DNA of 22,145 nt from an uncultured Porphyromonadaceae bacterium (GTDB taxonomy: Bacteria > Bacteroidota > Bacteroidia > Bacteroidales > Muribaculaceae). Shown one piece after another: positions 1-8,012 of this stretch. Both the position numbers and the translations under genes were made by a program. Numbering within the stretch: the stretch's first letter is position 1; the number at the start of each line of letters is the position of its first letter. Under the pieces are notes generated by a model. That model saw nothing but the letters and a program-made list of their open reading frames with translations, was not told the DNA's origin and made no database searches. The stretch spans positions 1-22,145 of the forward strand of contig USMC01000041.1 in NCBI GenBank assembly GCA_900555715.1, written 5' to 3'.

Positions 1-60
1 CTGGTTCAGAGCGTCTGCCTTACAAGCAGAGGGTCGGGGGTTCGAATCCCTCAGCGCCCA
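1..60 (+). tRNA. tRNA-Val (UAC), 5' end cut off
   Basis: This is the 3' part of a valine tRNA. The anticodon arm has stem TCTGC/GCAGA around the loop CTTACAA, giving anticodon TAC, which reads GTA and related valine codons. The T arm follows with the usual GGTTCGAATCC core, then the 3' acceptor strand AGCGCCC at 53-59 and discriminator A at 60. The acceptor 5' strand and most of the D arm lie before base 1. CCA is not encoded, so it must be added after transcription. A terminator follows 5 bases downstream. Confidence 0.95.
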
Positions 61-65
61 CTTTT

Positions 66-92
66 GCCTCGCTAACGCGAGGCTTTTTTTTT
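66..92 (+). terminator. Intrinsic terminator of the tRNA-Val gene
   Basis: A perfect 7-bp stem (GCCTCGC at 66-72, GCGAGGC at 77-83) with a TAAC loop is followed directly by nine Ts (84-92). It lies immediately after the tRNA, so it should end that transcript. Confidence 0.9.
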
Positions 93-140
93 GTGCCGGT
101 TCGACAATTGATGCTGACCGCTCTTATATACGGAAATCGT

Positions 141-169
141 AAGCCCCGATTCTTCACGAGTCGGGGCTT
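141..169 (-). terminator. Strong hairpin downstream of recQ, possible terminator
   Basis: AAGCCCCGA (141-149) pairs with TCGGGGCTT (161-169), and the stem can extend to about 12 bp with a TTCAC loop. It lies about 85 bases past the recQ stop codon, where a terminator is expected. Neither strand has a clear U-tract after the stem, so Rho-independent function is uncertain. It could instead block 3' exonucleases at the end of the recJ-recQ mRNA. Confidence 0.45.
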
Positions 170-253
170 CCTGCTATGAAAAAGTTAGTTTAAGCTGTGC
201 TGTATGTTTATGAGACTGGGAAACGACGCGATGGTTTAATATGAGTTATTGGT

Positions 254-2221
254 TTAACGCTGTTTAACATTGCGTATCGTGGTTCCGTCGAATATAAGTT
301 TTCCGTCTTCCGCCATCCGGCGCAGATGGGCAAGTGCGAGCGGCGCCTGCGGTCCGAACTGGTTGGAGAGCCAAAGCATGTCGAGCTGTCCGTATTCGTC
401 AAGCAGGACGCCGAGACGTGCTTCAAAAAGCTGAGCGTCGAACGGGTGCGAGGCTTTTGCCCGGCATACGTCGCATTTCCCGCAGTCGTCGGTGCTGTGC
501 TCGCCGAAATATTCAAGCATTCTGCGGACGCGGCACGACGAATCGTCGAAGGCGAAATTTTTCATCGCTTCAAGCCGTTGCGCCATGCGTTCGCGCCGGT
601 CTTCATAGACGGAGCGCGGGAAGGTGAGTTCTTCGGAGGAACGGCGGTTGGCGGTGAAATATATATAAGGTGTGCGGGTGCGCGGAACGTATCTGATGAT
701 GTGCTCGCGCCGGAGACTTACGAGAGTTTCATACACCTTGTCTGCCGTCGTGTGTGTGTCGTATGCTATGCGTACTTCGTCGATGAACACAAAGTCGGCG
801 AACAGTCCGGGGTAGGTGCGCAGCATGTAGTTGAGCACCTTCTCCTGCTCGTCGGTGAGTTCGGCGTCGTAGAGCTCATGCCGACGCACCTGAATCATCA
901 CGCGCGACGATGTCTCTATTTCTTCGGTGAACTCCCAGTATGCCGAGCGCCCTATTATGGCAATGGCGTTCATCACCTTTGCAAGCGGCATGTCGTACCT
1001 GGCGCACATGGCTTCGGGCTTGAACTCGAAGAGCGCTCCGAATCCCTCGCCCATCGGCACGTTCAGGAAGCGGCATACCTCGTCGTATACTTTCCGCAGG
1101 AACTCTTTTGGCGGAAAGGCGTCGTTGAGTCTTCTCGACATCAATGCCTTGTCGTGGCTGTTGCAGATGAGCACAGCAACCGACGGCAGTCCGTCGCGTC
1201 CGGCACGCCCTGCCTCCTGGTAGTATTCTTCCAATGTGGACGGCATGTCGTAGTGGACGACAGTGCGCACATCCGGTTTATCGATGCCCATGCCGAATGC
1301 TGTTGTGGCGACGATTACGCGCGGGTTGCCGGCCTGCCATGCGTCTTGCCGGTCGGCTTTCTCGTGGCTGTCGAGTCCGGCGTGATAGAAAGCGGATGCT
1401 ATGCCGGCTTCGTTGAGCGCCGCCGACAATTCACGGCAGCGCTTGCGCGAGCGTACGTAGACTATCGCCGCGCCCGGGCGGTTCGTAAGCACCTGCAGCA
1501 GCTTGGGGAACTTGGAGTCGGTGTGGCGGACAAGAAATGAGATGTTGTCGCGGGTGAAACTCAGCGAGAAGCGCTGCACGTTCCTCATCTCCAGCTTGCG
1601 CGTGATGTCATCGGCGACTTCGGGCGTCGCCGATGCTGTCAGGGCAAGCATGGGAACCTCCGGGAATTCCTGCCGGAGAACGGAGATGTTGAGATAGGAG
1701 GGGCGGAAGTCGTAGCCCCACTGCGAGATGCAGTGTGCTTCGTCGACGACGAAGAGGCTGAGGTTCCAGCGCTTCAGCTGCGCGATGAAACTGTCGCGGG
1801 CGAGCCGTTCGGGCGCTATGTAGAGTATTTTCAGCCGTCCGGCGTAGCAGCGTTCGATGGTGTAGTCGGTTTCGGCGCGTGACATGCCCATGTAGAGGCA
1901 CGACGCCGCTATCCGCCGTTTTTTCAGGTTGTCGACCTGATCTTTCATCAGCGACACAAGAGGCGTCACTACAAGAGTAAGCCCCGGCAACATCATCGCC
2001 GGTACCTGAAAGCAAACCGATTTACCTCCGCCCGTAGGCAGCAATCCGAGAGTGTCGTGTCCGGCGAGTACCGACTCCACAATCTCCGCCTGCATGGGGC
2101 GGAAGGAATCGTAGTCCCAGTAGCGCTTCAGCACCGACAGCGCGTCGCTCTCCGGCTTATCGTCAGGAAGAAACGGTCCGTCGTCGTCGGAGAAATCGTA
2201 GTAGCCCGAGATGTCGTCCAT
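254..2221 (-). CDS. recQ: RecQ-family ATP-dependent DNA helicase, non-canonical C-terminus
   Basis: A 655-residue superfamily 2 helicase expected to unwind DNA 3' to 5' during recombination and replication-fork repair. Visible motifs are Walker A LLPTGGGKS (60-68), DEAH box (160-163), TASAT (195-199) and motif VI QEAGRAGRDG (335-344). A four-cysteine zinc site (C563, C580, C583, C586) is present. In E. coli RecQ the zinc domain follows the helicase core almost directly. Here about 190 residues separate them, and only about 70 residues follow the cysteines, so there is no room for a separate winged helix plus HRDC domain in the usual order. The start ATG overlaps the recJ stop by one base (TGATG), which suggests translational coupling. 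The family call is secure. Whether this is the main RecQ or a second paralogue cannot be told from this window. Confidence 0.93.
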   Translation of the reverse strand: MDDISGYYDFSDDDGPFLPDDKPESDALSVLKRYWDYDSFRPMQAEIVESVLAGHDTLGLLPTGGGKSVCFQVPAMMLPGLTLVVTPLVSLMKDQVDNLKKRRIAASCLYMGMSRAETDYTIERCYAGRLKILYIAPERLARDSFIAQLKRWNLSLFVVDEAHCISQWGYDFRPSYLNISVLRQEFPEVPMLALTASATPEVADDITRKLEMRNVQRFSLSFTRDNISFLVRHTDSKFPKLLQVLTNRPGAAIVYVRSRKRCRELSAALNEAGIASAFYHAGLDSHEKADRQDAWQAGNPRVIVATTAFGMGIDKPDVRTVVHYDMPSTLEEYYQEAGRAGRDGLPSVAVLICNSHDKALMSRRLNDAFPPKEFLRKVYDEVCRFLNVPMGEGFGALFEFKPEAMCARYDMPLAKVMNAIAIIGRSAYWEFTEEIETSSRVMIQVRRHELYDAELTDEQEKVLNYMLRTYPGLFADFVFIDEVRIAYDTHTTADKVYETLVSLRREHIIRYVPRTRTPYIYFTANRRSSEELTFPRSVYEDRRERMAQRLEAMKNFAFDDSSCRVRRMLEYFGEHSTDDCGKCDVCRAKASHPFDAQLFEARLGVLLDEYGQLDMLWLSNQFGPQAPLALAHLRRMAEDGKLIFDGTTIRNVKQR

Positions 2222-3948
2222 CAGATGTCGCTGACTCTGATCTGCTTCACAAGCAGCTGGAGCGACGTCGCATTCTGATGCTTGTTTTCCTCAATGGTAT
2301 AGCAGATGTTGAACGGACGTCCCGAGTGGATATGTTCGAAGTATGACGCCATGTTGAACGCTATGCCGTTGATGACGCGTCCCGACGTATCGTCGACAAG
2401 CTCAAGCTTGATATGCTCCATGTTGCGACCTACGAGCTTGCTTGTGCCGAAATCCTTGACGCGGCGCGTGCAGAATGTAGGCTTGCGGTTGCCGGGTCCG
2501 AAGGGGTTGAACAGCCGGAGGATGGACACGAATTCGGGCGTTATGTCGGCGAAGGACAGGAAGGCGTCGATGTCGATCTGCGGCGTGAGCTGTTCCGGCA
2601 GGATGTTGGCGGCGACATATTCCTCGAAGCGCCGGGTGAACTCGGGTATGTTCTCTTCGCGCAGCGAGAGACCGACGGCGTAGGCATGTCCGCCGAAGTT
2701 CTCGAGAAGATCGCGCGTCGATTCGACAGCCTTGTAGATGTCGAAGGCCTGCACCGAGCGCGACGAGCCTGTCGCCAGTCCGTTGCTTAGCGTGAGCACC
2801 ACCGACGGCTTGTAGTACAGCTCTGTGAGGCGCGATGCGACGATGCCGATGATGCCTTTGTGCCAGTCTTTGTTGTATATGACAATCGACTTTTTGGGCG
2901 AGTGCATTTCGCCGCGTTGTTCAAGGATGGCGTTCGCCTCTTCGGTGATGCGCTTGTCGAGTTCTTTGCGGTCCTGGTTGTATTTGTCGATTTCGAGGCT
3001 GCGGCGCGCCGCCTCCTTGGCGTCGCGTGCCACAAGGAGCTCGACAGCCTCGCTGCCGCACTGCATGCGTCCTGACGCGTTGATGCGCGGTCCGATTTTG
3101 AAGATGACGTCGTTGATCGTTATTTCCTTTCCGCCGAGTCCGCATGTGCGGATGATGGCGCGGAGACCCATGTTGGGATTGGAGTTGAGGCGTTTGAGCC
3201 CCATGTATGCCATCACTCGGTTTTCGTCGATCATAGGAACGATGTCGGCGGCGATGCTTACTGCCACGAGGTCGAGCATGCTTTCGAGCTCGGCGGTGGC
3301 GATGCCGTTGCTGATCGAGAAAGCCTGCATGAACTTATACCCGACTCCGCAGCCCGAGAGGTGAGGGCACGGGTATGTGGAGTTTTCCAGCTTGGGATTG
3401 AGGATGGCAACGGCGGGCGGCAGCTCGTCGTCGGGCATGTGGTGGTCGCAGATGATGAAGTCGATGCCTTTTTCCTTGGCGTAGGCTATTTCGTCGTTCG
3501 CCTTGATGCCGCAGTCGAGGATGATTACCAGCTTTACGCCCTGGTCGGCGATGTAGTCGACGTTTTTGCGCGATATTCCATATCCTTCGTCGTAGCGCGT
3601 GGGGATATAGAAATCGAGCTCCGAATAGAAATTCTGCAGGTATCGGTAGACGAGCGCCACGGCGGTGGTGCCGTCGACGTCATAGTCGCCGTAGACCATA
3701 ATCTTTTCCTTGCTGCCCATGGCGCGGTTGAGGCGTTCGACAGCCTTGTCCATATCGGGCATGAGGAAGGGGTCGTATAGGTCGCGTAGCGACGGGTGGA
3801 AGAATTTCTCGGCAGCGTCGATGGTCGTTATTCCGCGCTGGACGAGCAGGTCGGCGACGGAAGCACAGTTGGCGAAACGTCGCGCCAGCTCGGCTCCCAG
3901 CCGCTGTTCCTCGCTCGAAAGCGTCGGATAGTTCCATTTACGTGTCAT
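2221..3948 (-). CDS. recJ: Single-stranded-DNA-specific exonuclease RecJ
   Basis: A 575-residue DHH-family nuclease that degrades single-stranded DNA 5' to 3' and works with RecQ-type helicases in end resection and gap repair. The metal-binding motifs are DYDVDG (88-93), DHH (168-170) and the GPRINASGRM region (286-295). The DHHA1 signature GGHAYAVGL is at 419-427, followed by a C-terminal OB-like domain. Length and motif order are normal for RecJ. It is the first gene of a two-gene operon. Its TGA overlaps the recQ ATG by one base, so the two proteins are probably made together. A promoter match lies about 75 bases upstream. Confidence 0.96.
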   Translation of the reverse strand: MTRKWNYPTLSSEEQRLGAELARRFANCASVADLLVQRGITTIDAAEKFFHPSLRDLYDPFLMPDMDKAVERLNRAMGSKEKIMVYGDYDVDGTTAVALVYRYLQNFYSELDFYIPTRYDEGYGISRKNVDYIADQGVKLVIILDCGIKANDEIAYAKEKGIDFIICDHHMPDDELPPAVAILNPKLENSTYPCPHLSGCGVGYKFMQAFSISNGIATAELESMLDLVAVSIAADIVPMIDENRVMAYMGLKRLNSNPNMGLRAIIRTCGLGGKEITINDVIFKIGPRINASGRMQCGSEAVELLVARDAKEAARRSLEIDKYNQDRKELDKRITEEANAILEQRGEMHSPKKSIVIYNKDWHKGIIGIVASRLTELYYKPSVVLTLSNGLATGSSRSVQAFDIYKAVESTRDLLENFGGHAYAVGLSLREENIPEFTRRFEEYVAANILPEQLTPQIDIDAFLSFADITPEFVSILRLFNPFGPGNRKPTFCTRRVKDFGTSKLVGRNMEHIKLELVDDTSGRVINGIAFNMASYFEHIHSGRPFNICYTIEENKHQNATSLQLLVKQIRVSDI

Positions 3949-4021
3949 ATATGTGGTGTTTTAATATACAAAATCAGGATGGCTGTGTGTATGTATAGAC
4001 ACACTACGCCATATTACACCA

Positions 4022-4052
4022 CAAAAATACAAAAATCCCCGCTAATATCCAA
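4022..4052 (-). promoter_or_regulatory. Predicted Bacteroidetes-type promoter of recJ-recQ
   Basis: Read on the minus strand there is TTG (4050-4052), 20 bases, then TATTTTTG (4022-4029). This matches the Bacteroidetes sigma-70 consensus TTG-N19/20-TAnnTTTG. It implies a leader of roughly 65-70 bases before the recJ ATG. The region is A/T-rich, so a chance match is possible. Confidence 0.5.
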
Positions 4053-4157
4053 TCCCTCACGTCATTTTAACTTCCGGAGCGCAGTGCGAATATCAGTATG
4101 TCAAGGAGCTGCGGATAGAGAGCACAATACAGGTTGTCCCAGCGGAAATGAAGATAG

Positions 4158-4271
4158 GGAGGCAAGCCTCCTGCACAGTGCAAAAAACTCCTGCACAGTG
4201 CAAAAAACTCCTGCACAGTGCAAAAAACTCCTGCGCAGTGCAAAAGTTTTCTGTACTGTGCAGGAGTTTTT
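4158..4271 (-). repeat. Tandem 20-bp repeats plus one inverted copy; terminator-like array
   Basis: Three identical 20-bp units, ctgcacagtgcaaaaaactc, occupy 4171-4190, 4191-4210 and 4211-4230. A degenerate fourth unit is at 4231-4250, and an inverted copy is at 4252-4271. Each unit holds TGCACAGTGCA, palindromic except for its centre. A further small palindrome (ggaggc/gcctcc) sits at 4158-4171. On the minus strand, just after the glycosidase stop codon, the inverted copy makes one 5' stem arm that can pair with any of four 3' arms, each ending in a T-run. It therefore looks like the glycosidase terminator with multiplied 3' halves. Apart from this array and the recJ promoter, the 328-bp gap 3949-4276 shows no gene. 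Confidence 0.75.
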
Positions 4272-4276
4272 GAGGA

Positions 4277-6514
4277 TCAGAGTTTTTCGAGGGTGATGGC
4301 GTCGAGGAGGGCGTGGTTGGTGCGGAGGTTCATGTTTTCGTCGGCGGGGCGGAAGTCGACGGTGAGGGTGTGCTGTCCTTTGGTGAGGTGTACGCGGAGG
4401 TAGTTGCTCATTCCCCAGTCGTTCCAGTTGGCGGTTCCGCGCTGCGGCAGGATGATGGTGCCGAGTCGCTTGCCGTCGACGCTGAGTGTGCGGAGGGCGC
4501 ATTTGTTTTCGGTCGATATTGGACCGTTGCCGTTGGTATAGCGTGCGGCGACAGCATATTCTCCGTCTTCGGGTACGTCGATGGTGACGGTGACGGGTTT
4601 TGTGTTGTGGTCGACTTCAACGAATCCGTTGCCGGTATATCCTGCCACGGGCGTCTCGGGTTGATATGACACTTCGGGCGAGGTCATGGATGTTTTCTCG
4701 CCGGGGAACTGGAATGTGAGTCTGTCGCGGTTGCTGCGCGGCTCGGAGGCAAACGATTCGCTTTCCTGTACGGCTATGACCTGCCATTCGCCCTTGCCGT
4801 CGAGCTTATAGGATACTTCGCGTGTTTCTGCCACGGGCTTGCCGTCGCGGAGGACGATGTAATAGCGGCAGTCCTCTATGGGTCGCCAGCAGAGGTGTCC
4901 GTCGGATATCCATGTCTGCGGTGTCCAGGGGGCTTTCTTGTTGTGGGTTCTGTTCACTTTCATCGGCTCGGGCTCGTTGTCTGCCATGGTTATGACGATG
5001 GTGTTCTTACCTCTGATATTGGCGGGGATGAACGGTTTGTGCTCTTTGCCGTTGAGGGTGAACGATTTGATTTCGCTGCCGAAACCGCGCACGGTGATGT
5101 CGAGCGAGGCGTTGCGGTAGGGGAAATTCTCCAGCGTGCGTTCGCCGGCGAGCGCCTTGGGCACGAATGGGCTGAAGGTGAGCCCGTCTTTCTCGAAGTG
5201 TATGCCGAAGAGGATTTTATGTGTGATGGCGATGTTTCCGGCGAGGCACCAGAGCATGTTCGATGAGTTGAGCTCTGTGGCGATGTCGCCGTTGTCGAGA
5301 ACGAAGTTTTCTTTGTTGGTGGTGAAGAGCGCCGCGGGGCGGAAGACGGCGCCTATAGCTTCCATCGTTCCGGCATCGTTGCGCACTTTGGCATTCGCCA
5401 TTGCCCAATAGGCGCCTACCCAGGGCCAGAGAGCATTGTTGTGGTAGGGGCGCTTGTCTTCGATCTGCGGGAAGAAGATGGCGGTTCCGAAAGGTGTGGT
5501 GGGGTTGCTCTCGGTGATGGTGCGGGCACGCTCGGGCGATGCGACGTCGTAGAGTATGGCGAGTGATTCGCCGAGGGTCTCGGCACGCGGATTGAGGATG
5601 TTGAAGTTGCGGCCGTAGTTGTACATCGCATAATAGCCTTTGTCGTCCATCCACAGTTCGGTGTTGACGGCGTCTTCGATTTTCTGAGCGCGTGCTGTCG
5701 CATCCTTTGCCTCTTTCTTGTGTCCGAGCTCGGTGGCGATCTCGGCGAGCACGCGGAGTGCCTGGGCGTGGACAACGGATGTGCTGAGGGCTTCGGAGTT
5801 GTATATGTCGGTCATTTCCATCCAGACGGGGTAGCTCTGGGTGCGCCAGTCGATGAAAGATGTCTCGCCTTTGACGAGTCCGCCAGTCTCGCTGACAAAG
5901 GCATCGGTGTCGAGCGATTTTTTGATGATGGGGTATATCTTTTCGAGCCATGCGCGGTCGCCGGTCACCTTATAGATTTCGTAAGCGGCGAGCGCCCAGA
6001 CGAGGCGGTCGGTGCTGACGGGCCATGCACCTCCCGAGCCGGTGTCCTGTATGATTTCGCCGTTGGCGTTCACTTTCTTCATCAGCGACACTTTCGAAGC
6101 TTCTGTCTGCATGTATGCCATCGAGAGAAGTATGGAATAGCTGACGTCGCGTGTCCATACCCCCGCCCATTCCTTGCCTGTGCGGAGGGTGGTGTCGGGT
6201 TCGACGGCGTTTACCATCTCGTCGAGCCCTAAGTTATAGATTGCGGCGTGGAGAGTGTTGGACGTGCGCAGCTGCGGATATGCGCTGATGTCGTTCTTTA
6301 CTTTCCAGTGCTGACTGACGGGCATACGGTAGCCAGGCTGTGCCCGGTAGGTGGAGTTTATCTCGTAAGGGTTCGGCGCTGTGGCGAAGAATTCTCCCTG
6401 AGTGATGGTGTCGCCATGCCAGCGGTATGCCGATGTAGCTACAATGTCGGACGCGTGTACGCCTGCGCTTGCCGACAGAGCTACGGCAACGAGTGCGGTA
6501 AGTTGTGTCTTCAT
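4277..6514 (-). CDS. Secreted (alpha/alpha)6-type glycoside hydrolase with C-terminal CBM-like domain
   Basis: A 745-residue protein starting at MKTQLTALVA, chosen because it opens a signal peptide (cleavage near VHA, residue 21). The in-frame upstream extension overlaps tilS and does not look like protein. The middle has features of six-hairpin glycosidases: WTRD (120-123), WPVSTDR (164-170), DWR (222-224) and a Trp-rich NNALWPWVGAYW segment near 359-370. Residues about 610-745 look like a beta-sandwich carbohydrate-binding module of the CBM6/35 kind. There is no lipobox, so it is probably periplasmic. The substrate is unknown, and I cannot assign a CAZy family by eye; GH63-like (MGH1) or a rhamnosidase-like clan are the nearest ideas. 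It lies 14 bases after tilS, is probably co-transcribed with it, and has no SusC/SusD neighbours. Confidence 0.65.
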   Translation of the reverse strand: MKTQLTALVAVALSASAGVHASDIVATSAYRWHGDTITQGEFFATAPNPYEINSTYRAQPGYRMPVSQHWKVKNDISAYPQLRTSNTLHAAIYNLGLDEMVNAVEPDTTLRTGKEWAGVWTRDVSYSILLSMAYMQTEASKVSLMKKVNANGEIIQDTGSGGAWPVSTDRLVWALAAYEIYKVTGDRAWLEKIYPIIKKSLDTDAFVSETGGLVKGETSFIDWRTQSYPVWMEMTDIYNSEALSTSVVHAQALRVLAEIATELGHKKEAKDATARAQKIEDAVNTELWMDDKGYYAMYNYGRNFNILNPRAETLGESLAILYDVASPERARTITESNPTTPFGTAIFFPQIEDKRPYHNNALWPWVGAYWAMANAKVRNDAGTMEAIGAVFRPAALFTTNKENFVLDNGDIATELNSSNMLWCLAGNIAITHKILFGIHFEKDGLTFSPFVPKALAGERTLENFPYRNASLDITVRGFGSEIKSFTLNGKEHKPFIPANIRGKNTIVITMADNEPEPMKVNRTHNKKAPWTPQTWISDGHLCWRPIEDCRYYIVLRDGKPVAETREVSYKLDGKGEWQVIAVQESESFASEPRSNRDRLTFQFPGEKTSMTSPEVSYQPETPVAGYTGNGFVEVDHNTKPVTVTIDVPEDGEYAVAARYTNGNGPISTENKCALRTLSVDGKRLGTIILPQRGTANWNDWGMSNYLRVHLTKGQHTLTVDFRPADENMNLRTNHALLDAITLEKL

Positions 6515-6528
6515 GTTTTTTATGTGGT

Positions 6529-7878
6529 TTATTTGAAATATAATCTGATGTATTGTTCTGTCGCTCCGTGGCGTATGCTCCACAGTGCTGAGTTTTTCAG
6601 TCCGGGCAGCCATGCTATCTCGCCGTCGCATTCAAGCACCCACTGACGTCGCTTTTCGGCGGCGCTGAGCTTGGCGTTGCTGAAGATGTCGCTGAGGAGC
6701 TTCGATTTTTTTGCTCCGAAGGGTATCATCCTGTCGCCAGTGCGGGGATGGCGGAGAATCCAGCGGCAGTCTTTGGCGGCGGCATCGAAATATGCTACGC
6801 CGGCACCTGCGTTTTCCGGGGCGAAGTCTGCTGCCGGGTGAAGAGTCACTTCGATATGTACTGGCTCGGTGATGTCGCTGTGGAGATCTACCGGATATGT
6901 TTCTTCCGAGACGCCGACGGCACAGGAGGGCATTACGGTGAGTGTGCCGCGGTCGAGTTCGGCGGTGTATATTCCGTCTGCCGACGTGAAATGCGTGCCT
7001 GATGCAAGCGGATTGGCGAGGATGTTCGCCGCCTGTGTGGCGGTGAAGCCTTTAGTGCTCAGAAATTCGTATAGCGCGGTTTCGGCGTCTTTATGCCGAG
7101 CAAGCCCGGCGATGTCGAGAACGGGAACTGTTCCTTCCGACAGGTGTCCGGCGATGATTCCGGCGACAGCAGACCGGTAGACCGACTCCGTCTTCTCGAG
7201 ATTGTCGATTGTGCGCACTATGGCAGAAACAGCGCCAGGAAAGGCGGCGTCGAGCGCCGGGATGATGGTGTTGCGCAGGCGGTTACGCCTGTGAGCATCT
7301 GAGGCGTTGGAGCTGTCGGTGATGAAGGCGAGTCCTTTTTCGGCAAGATACGTCTCTATGTCTGCCCGCGTGAGCGACAGCAAGGGGCGGACGATATCGC
7401 CGCTCCGCGGGCGCATCGACGTCAGTCCTGCTATGCCAGTTCCGCGCATGAGGTTGAGCAGGAACGTCTCGGCACGGTCTTCCGAGTGATGCCCTACCGC
7501 CACCGCCTGCGCTCCCAGACTGTGCAGGAGCTCGCCGAACCACCGGTAGCGCAGCTCGCGGCACGCCATCTCGACAGAGCCGCCGTGTCCGCCGATGTAT
7601 GCGGCAACGTCGAAGTGGCGCACGGTAAGGTCGATGCCGAGGTTCTTGCAGATGTCGGAGCAGTGGCGCATGTCGCGCTGCGACTCCTCGCCGCGGAGAT
7701 GAAAATTGCAGTGTGCAGCCCGGCAGTCATAGCCCAGTTCTACGAGCACAGCCAGAAGTGCGACAGAATCGGCGCCTCCGCTCAGTGCCACAAGCACGGG
7801 CGCAGATCGGTGCAGCAGCTGGTGTTTTTGGATGTATTTTTCTACCGTTTGTCGAAATCGGCTGTCTTCTGTGCTCAT
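6529..7878 (-). CDS. tilS: tRNA(Ile)-lysidine synthase TilS
   Basis: A 449-residue N-type ATP pyrophosphatase that converts C34 of tRNA-Ile(CAU) to lysidine, switching codon reading from AUG to AUA and charging from Met to Ile. The PP-loop SGGADS is at residues 33-38. The HCNFHLRG and GHHSEDRAETFLLNLMRGTG segments are typical of the N-terminal domain, and the C-terminal domain carries the RHPRTGDRMIPFG segment found in TilS. Full length. The start ATG is fixed by a promoter -7 box only 7 bases upstream. The gene precedes the glycosidase and is divergent from the beta-barrel gene. Confidence 0.95.
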   Translation of the reverse strand: MSTEDSRFRQTVEKYIQKHQLLHRSAPVLVALSGGADSVALLAVLVELGYDCRAAHCNFHLRGEESQRDMRHCSDICKNLGIDLTVRHFDVAAYIGGHGGSVEMACRELRYRWFGELLHSLGAQAVAVGHHSEDRAETFLLNLMRGTGIAGLTSMRPRSGDIVRPLLSLTRADIETYLAEKGLAFITDSSNASDAHRRNRLRNTIIPALDAAFPGAVSAIVRTIDNLEKTESVYRSAVAGIIAGHLSEGTVPVLDIAGLARHKDAETALYEFLSTKGFTATQAANILANPLASGTHFTSADGIYTAELDRGTLTVMPSCAVGVSEETYPVDLHSDITEPVHIEVTLHPAADFAPENAGAGVAYFDAAAKDCRWILRHPRTGDRMIPFGAKKSKLLSDIFSNAKLSAAEKRRQWVLECDGEIAWLPGLKNSALWSIRHGATEQYIRLYFK

Positions 7879-7885
7879 AACAGTG

Positions 7886-7893
7886 CAAAGTTA
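7886..7893 (-). promoter_or_regulatory. -7 box of tilS, giving a near-leaderless transcript
   Basis: On the minus strand TAACTTTG followed by C matches the Bacteroidetes -7 consensus TAnnTTTG exactly. It ends 7 bases before the tilS ATG, so transcription should start almost at the start codon. I see no clear TTG -33 element at the usual spacing. Confidence 0.55.
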
Positions 7894-7937
7894 CCTATTT
7901 TTCTGCTTAATATTGATGGAGTGAGCTGTAAAATTCG

Positions 7938-7945
7938 TATTTTTG
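7938..7945 (+). promoter_or_regulatory. -7 box of the outer-membrane protein gene
   Basis: TATTTTTG matches the TAnnTTTG consensus, with a weak TTGA at 7913-7916 about 21 bases upstream as a possible -33 element. It would give a leader of roughly 60 bases before the ATG at 8013. Confidence 0.45.
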
Positions 7946-8012
7946 ACGTCAAGTCAGCTCCGGCGCCAACAATCTGTCTGTGCCGCTGTTAGAATAGTAA
8001 AGATAAAGAAAC

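Noticed and set aside
326..1540. 404-residue open frame on the plus strand opposite recQ
   Set aside because: It is a composition shadow of recQ; the translation has no family features and no promoter or start context.
4171..4271. Possible CRISPR array
   Set aside because: The 20-bp repeats are contiguous with no spacers, and no cas gene is nearby.
3796..4296. 166-residue plus-strand open frame through the recJ promoter and repeat array
   Set aside because: Its C-terminal half is translation of the 20-bp repeats (recurrent CTVQK-like peptides), and it has no start context or homology.
6515..6631. 39-residue N-terminal extension of the glycosidase
   Set aside because: It overlaps tilS in another frame and would hide the signal peptide; the start at 6514 is preferred.
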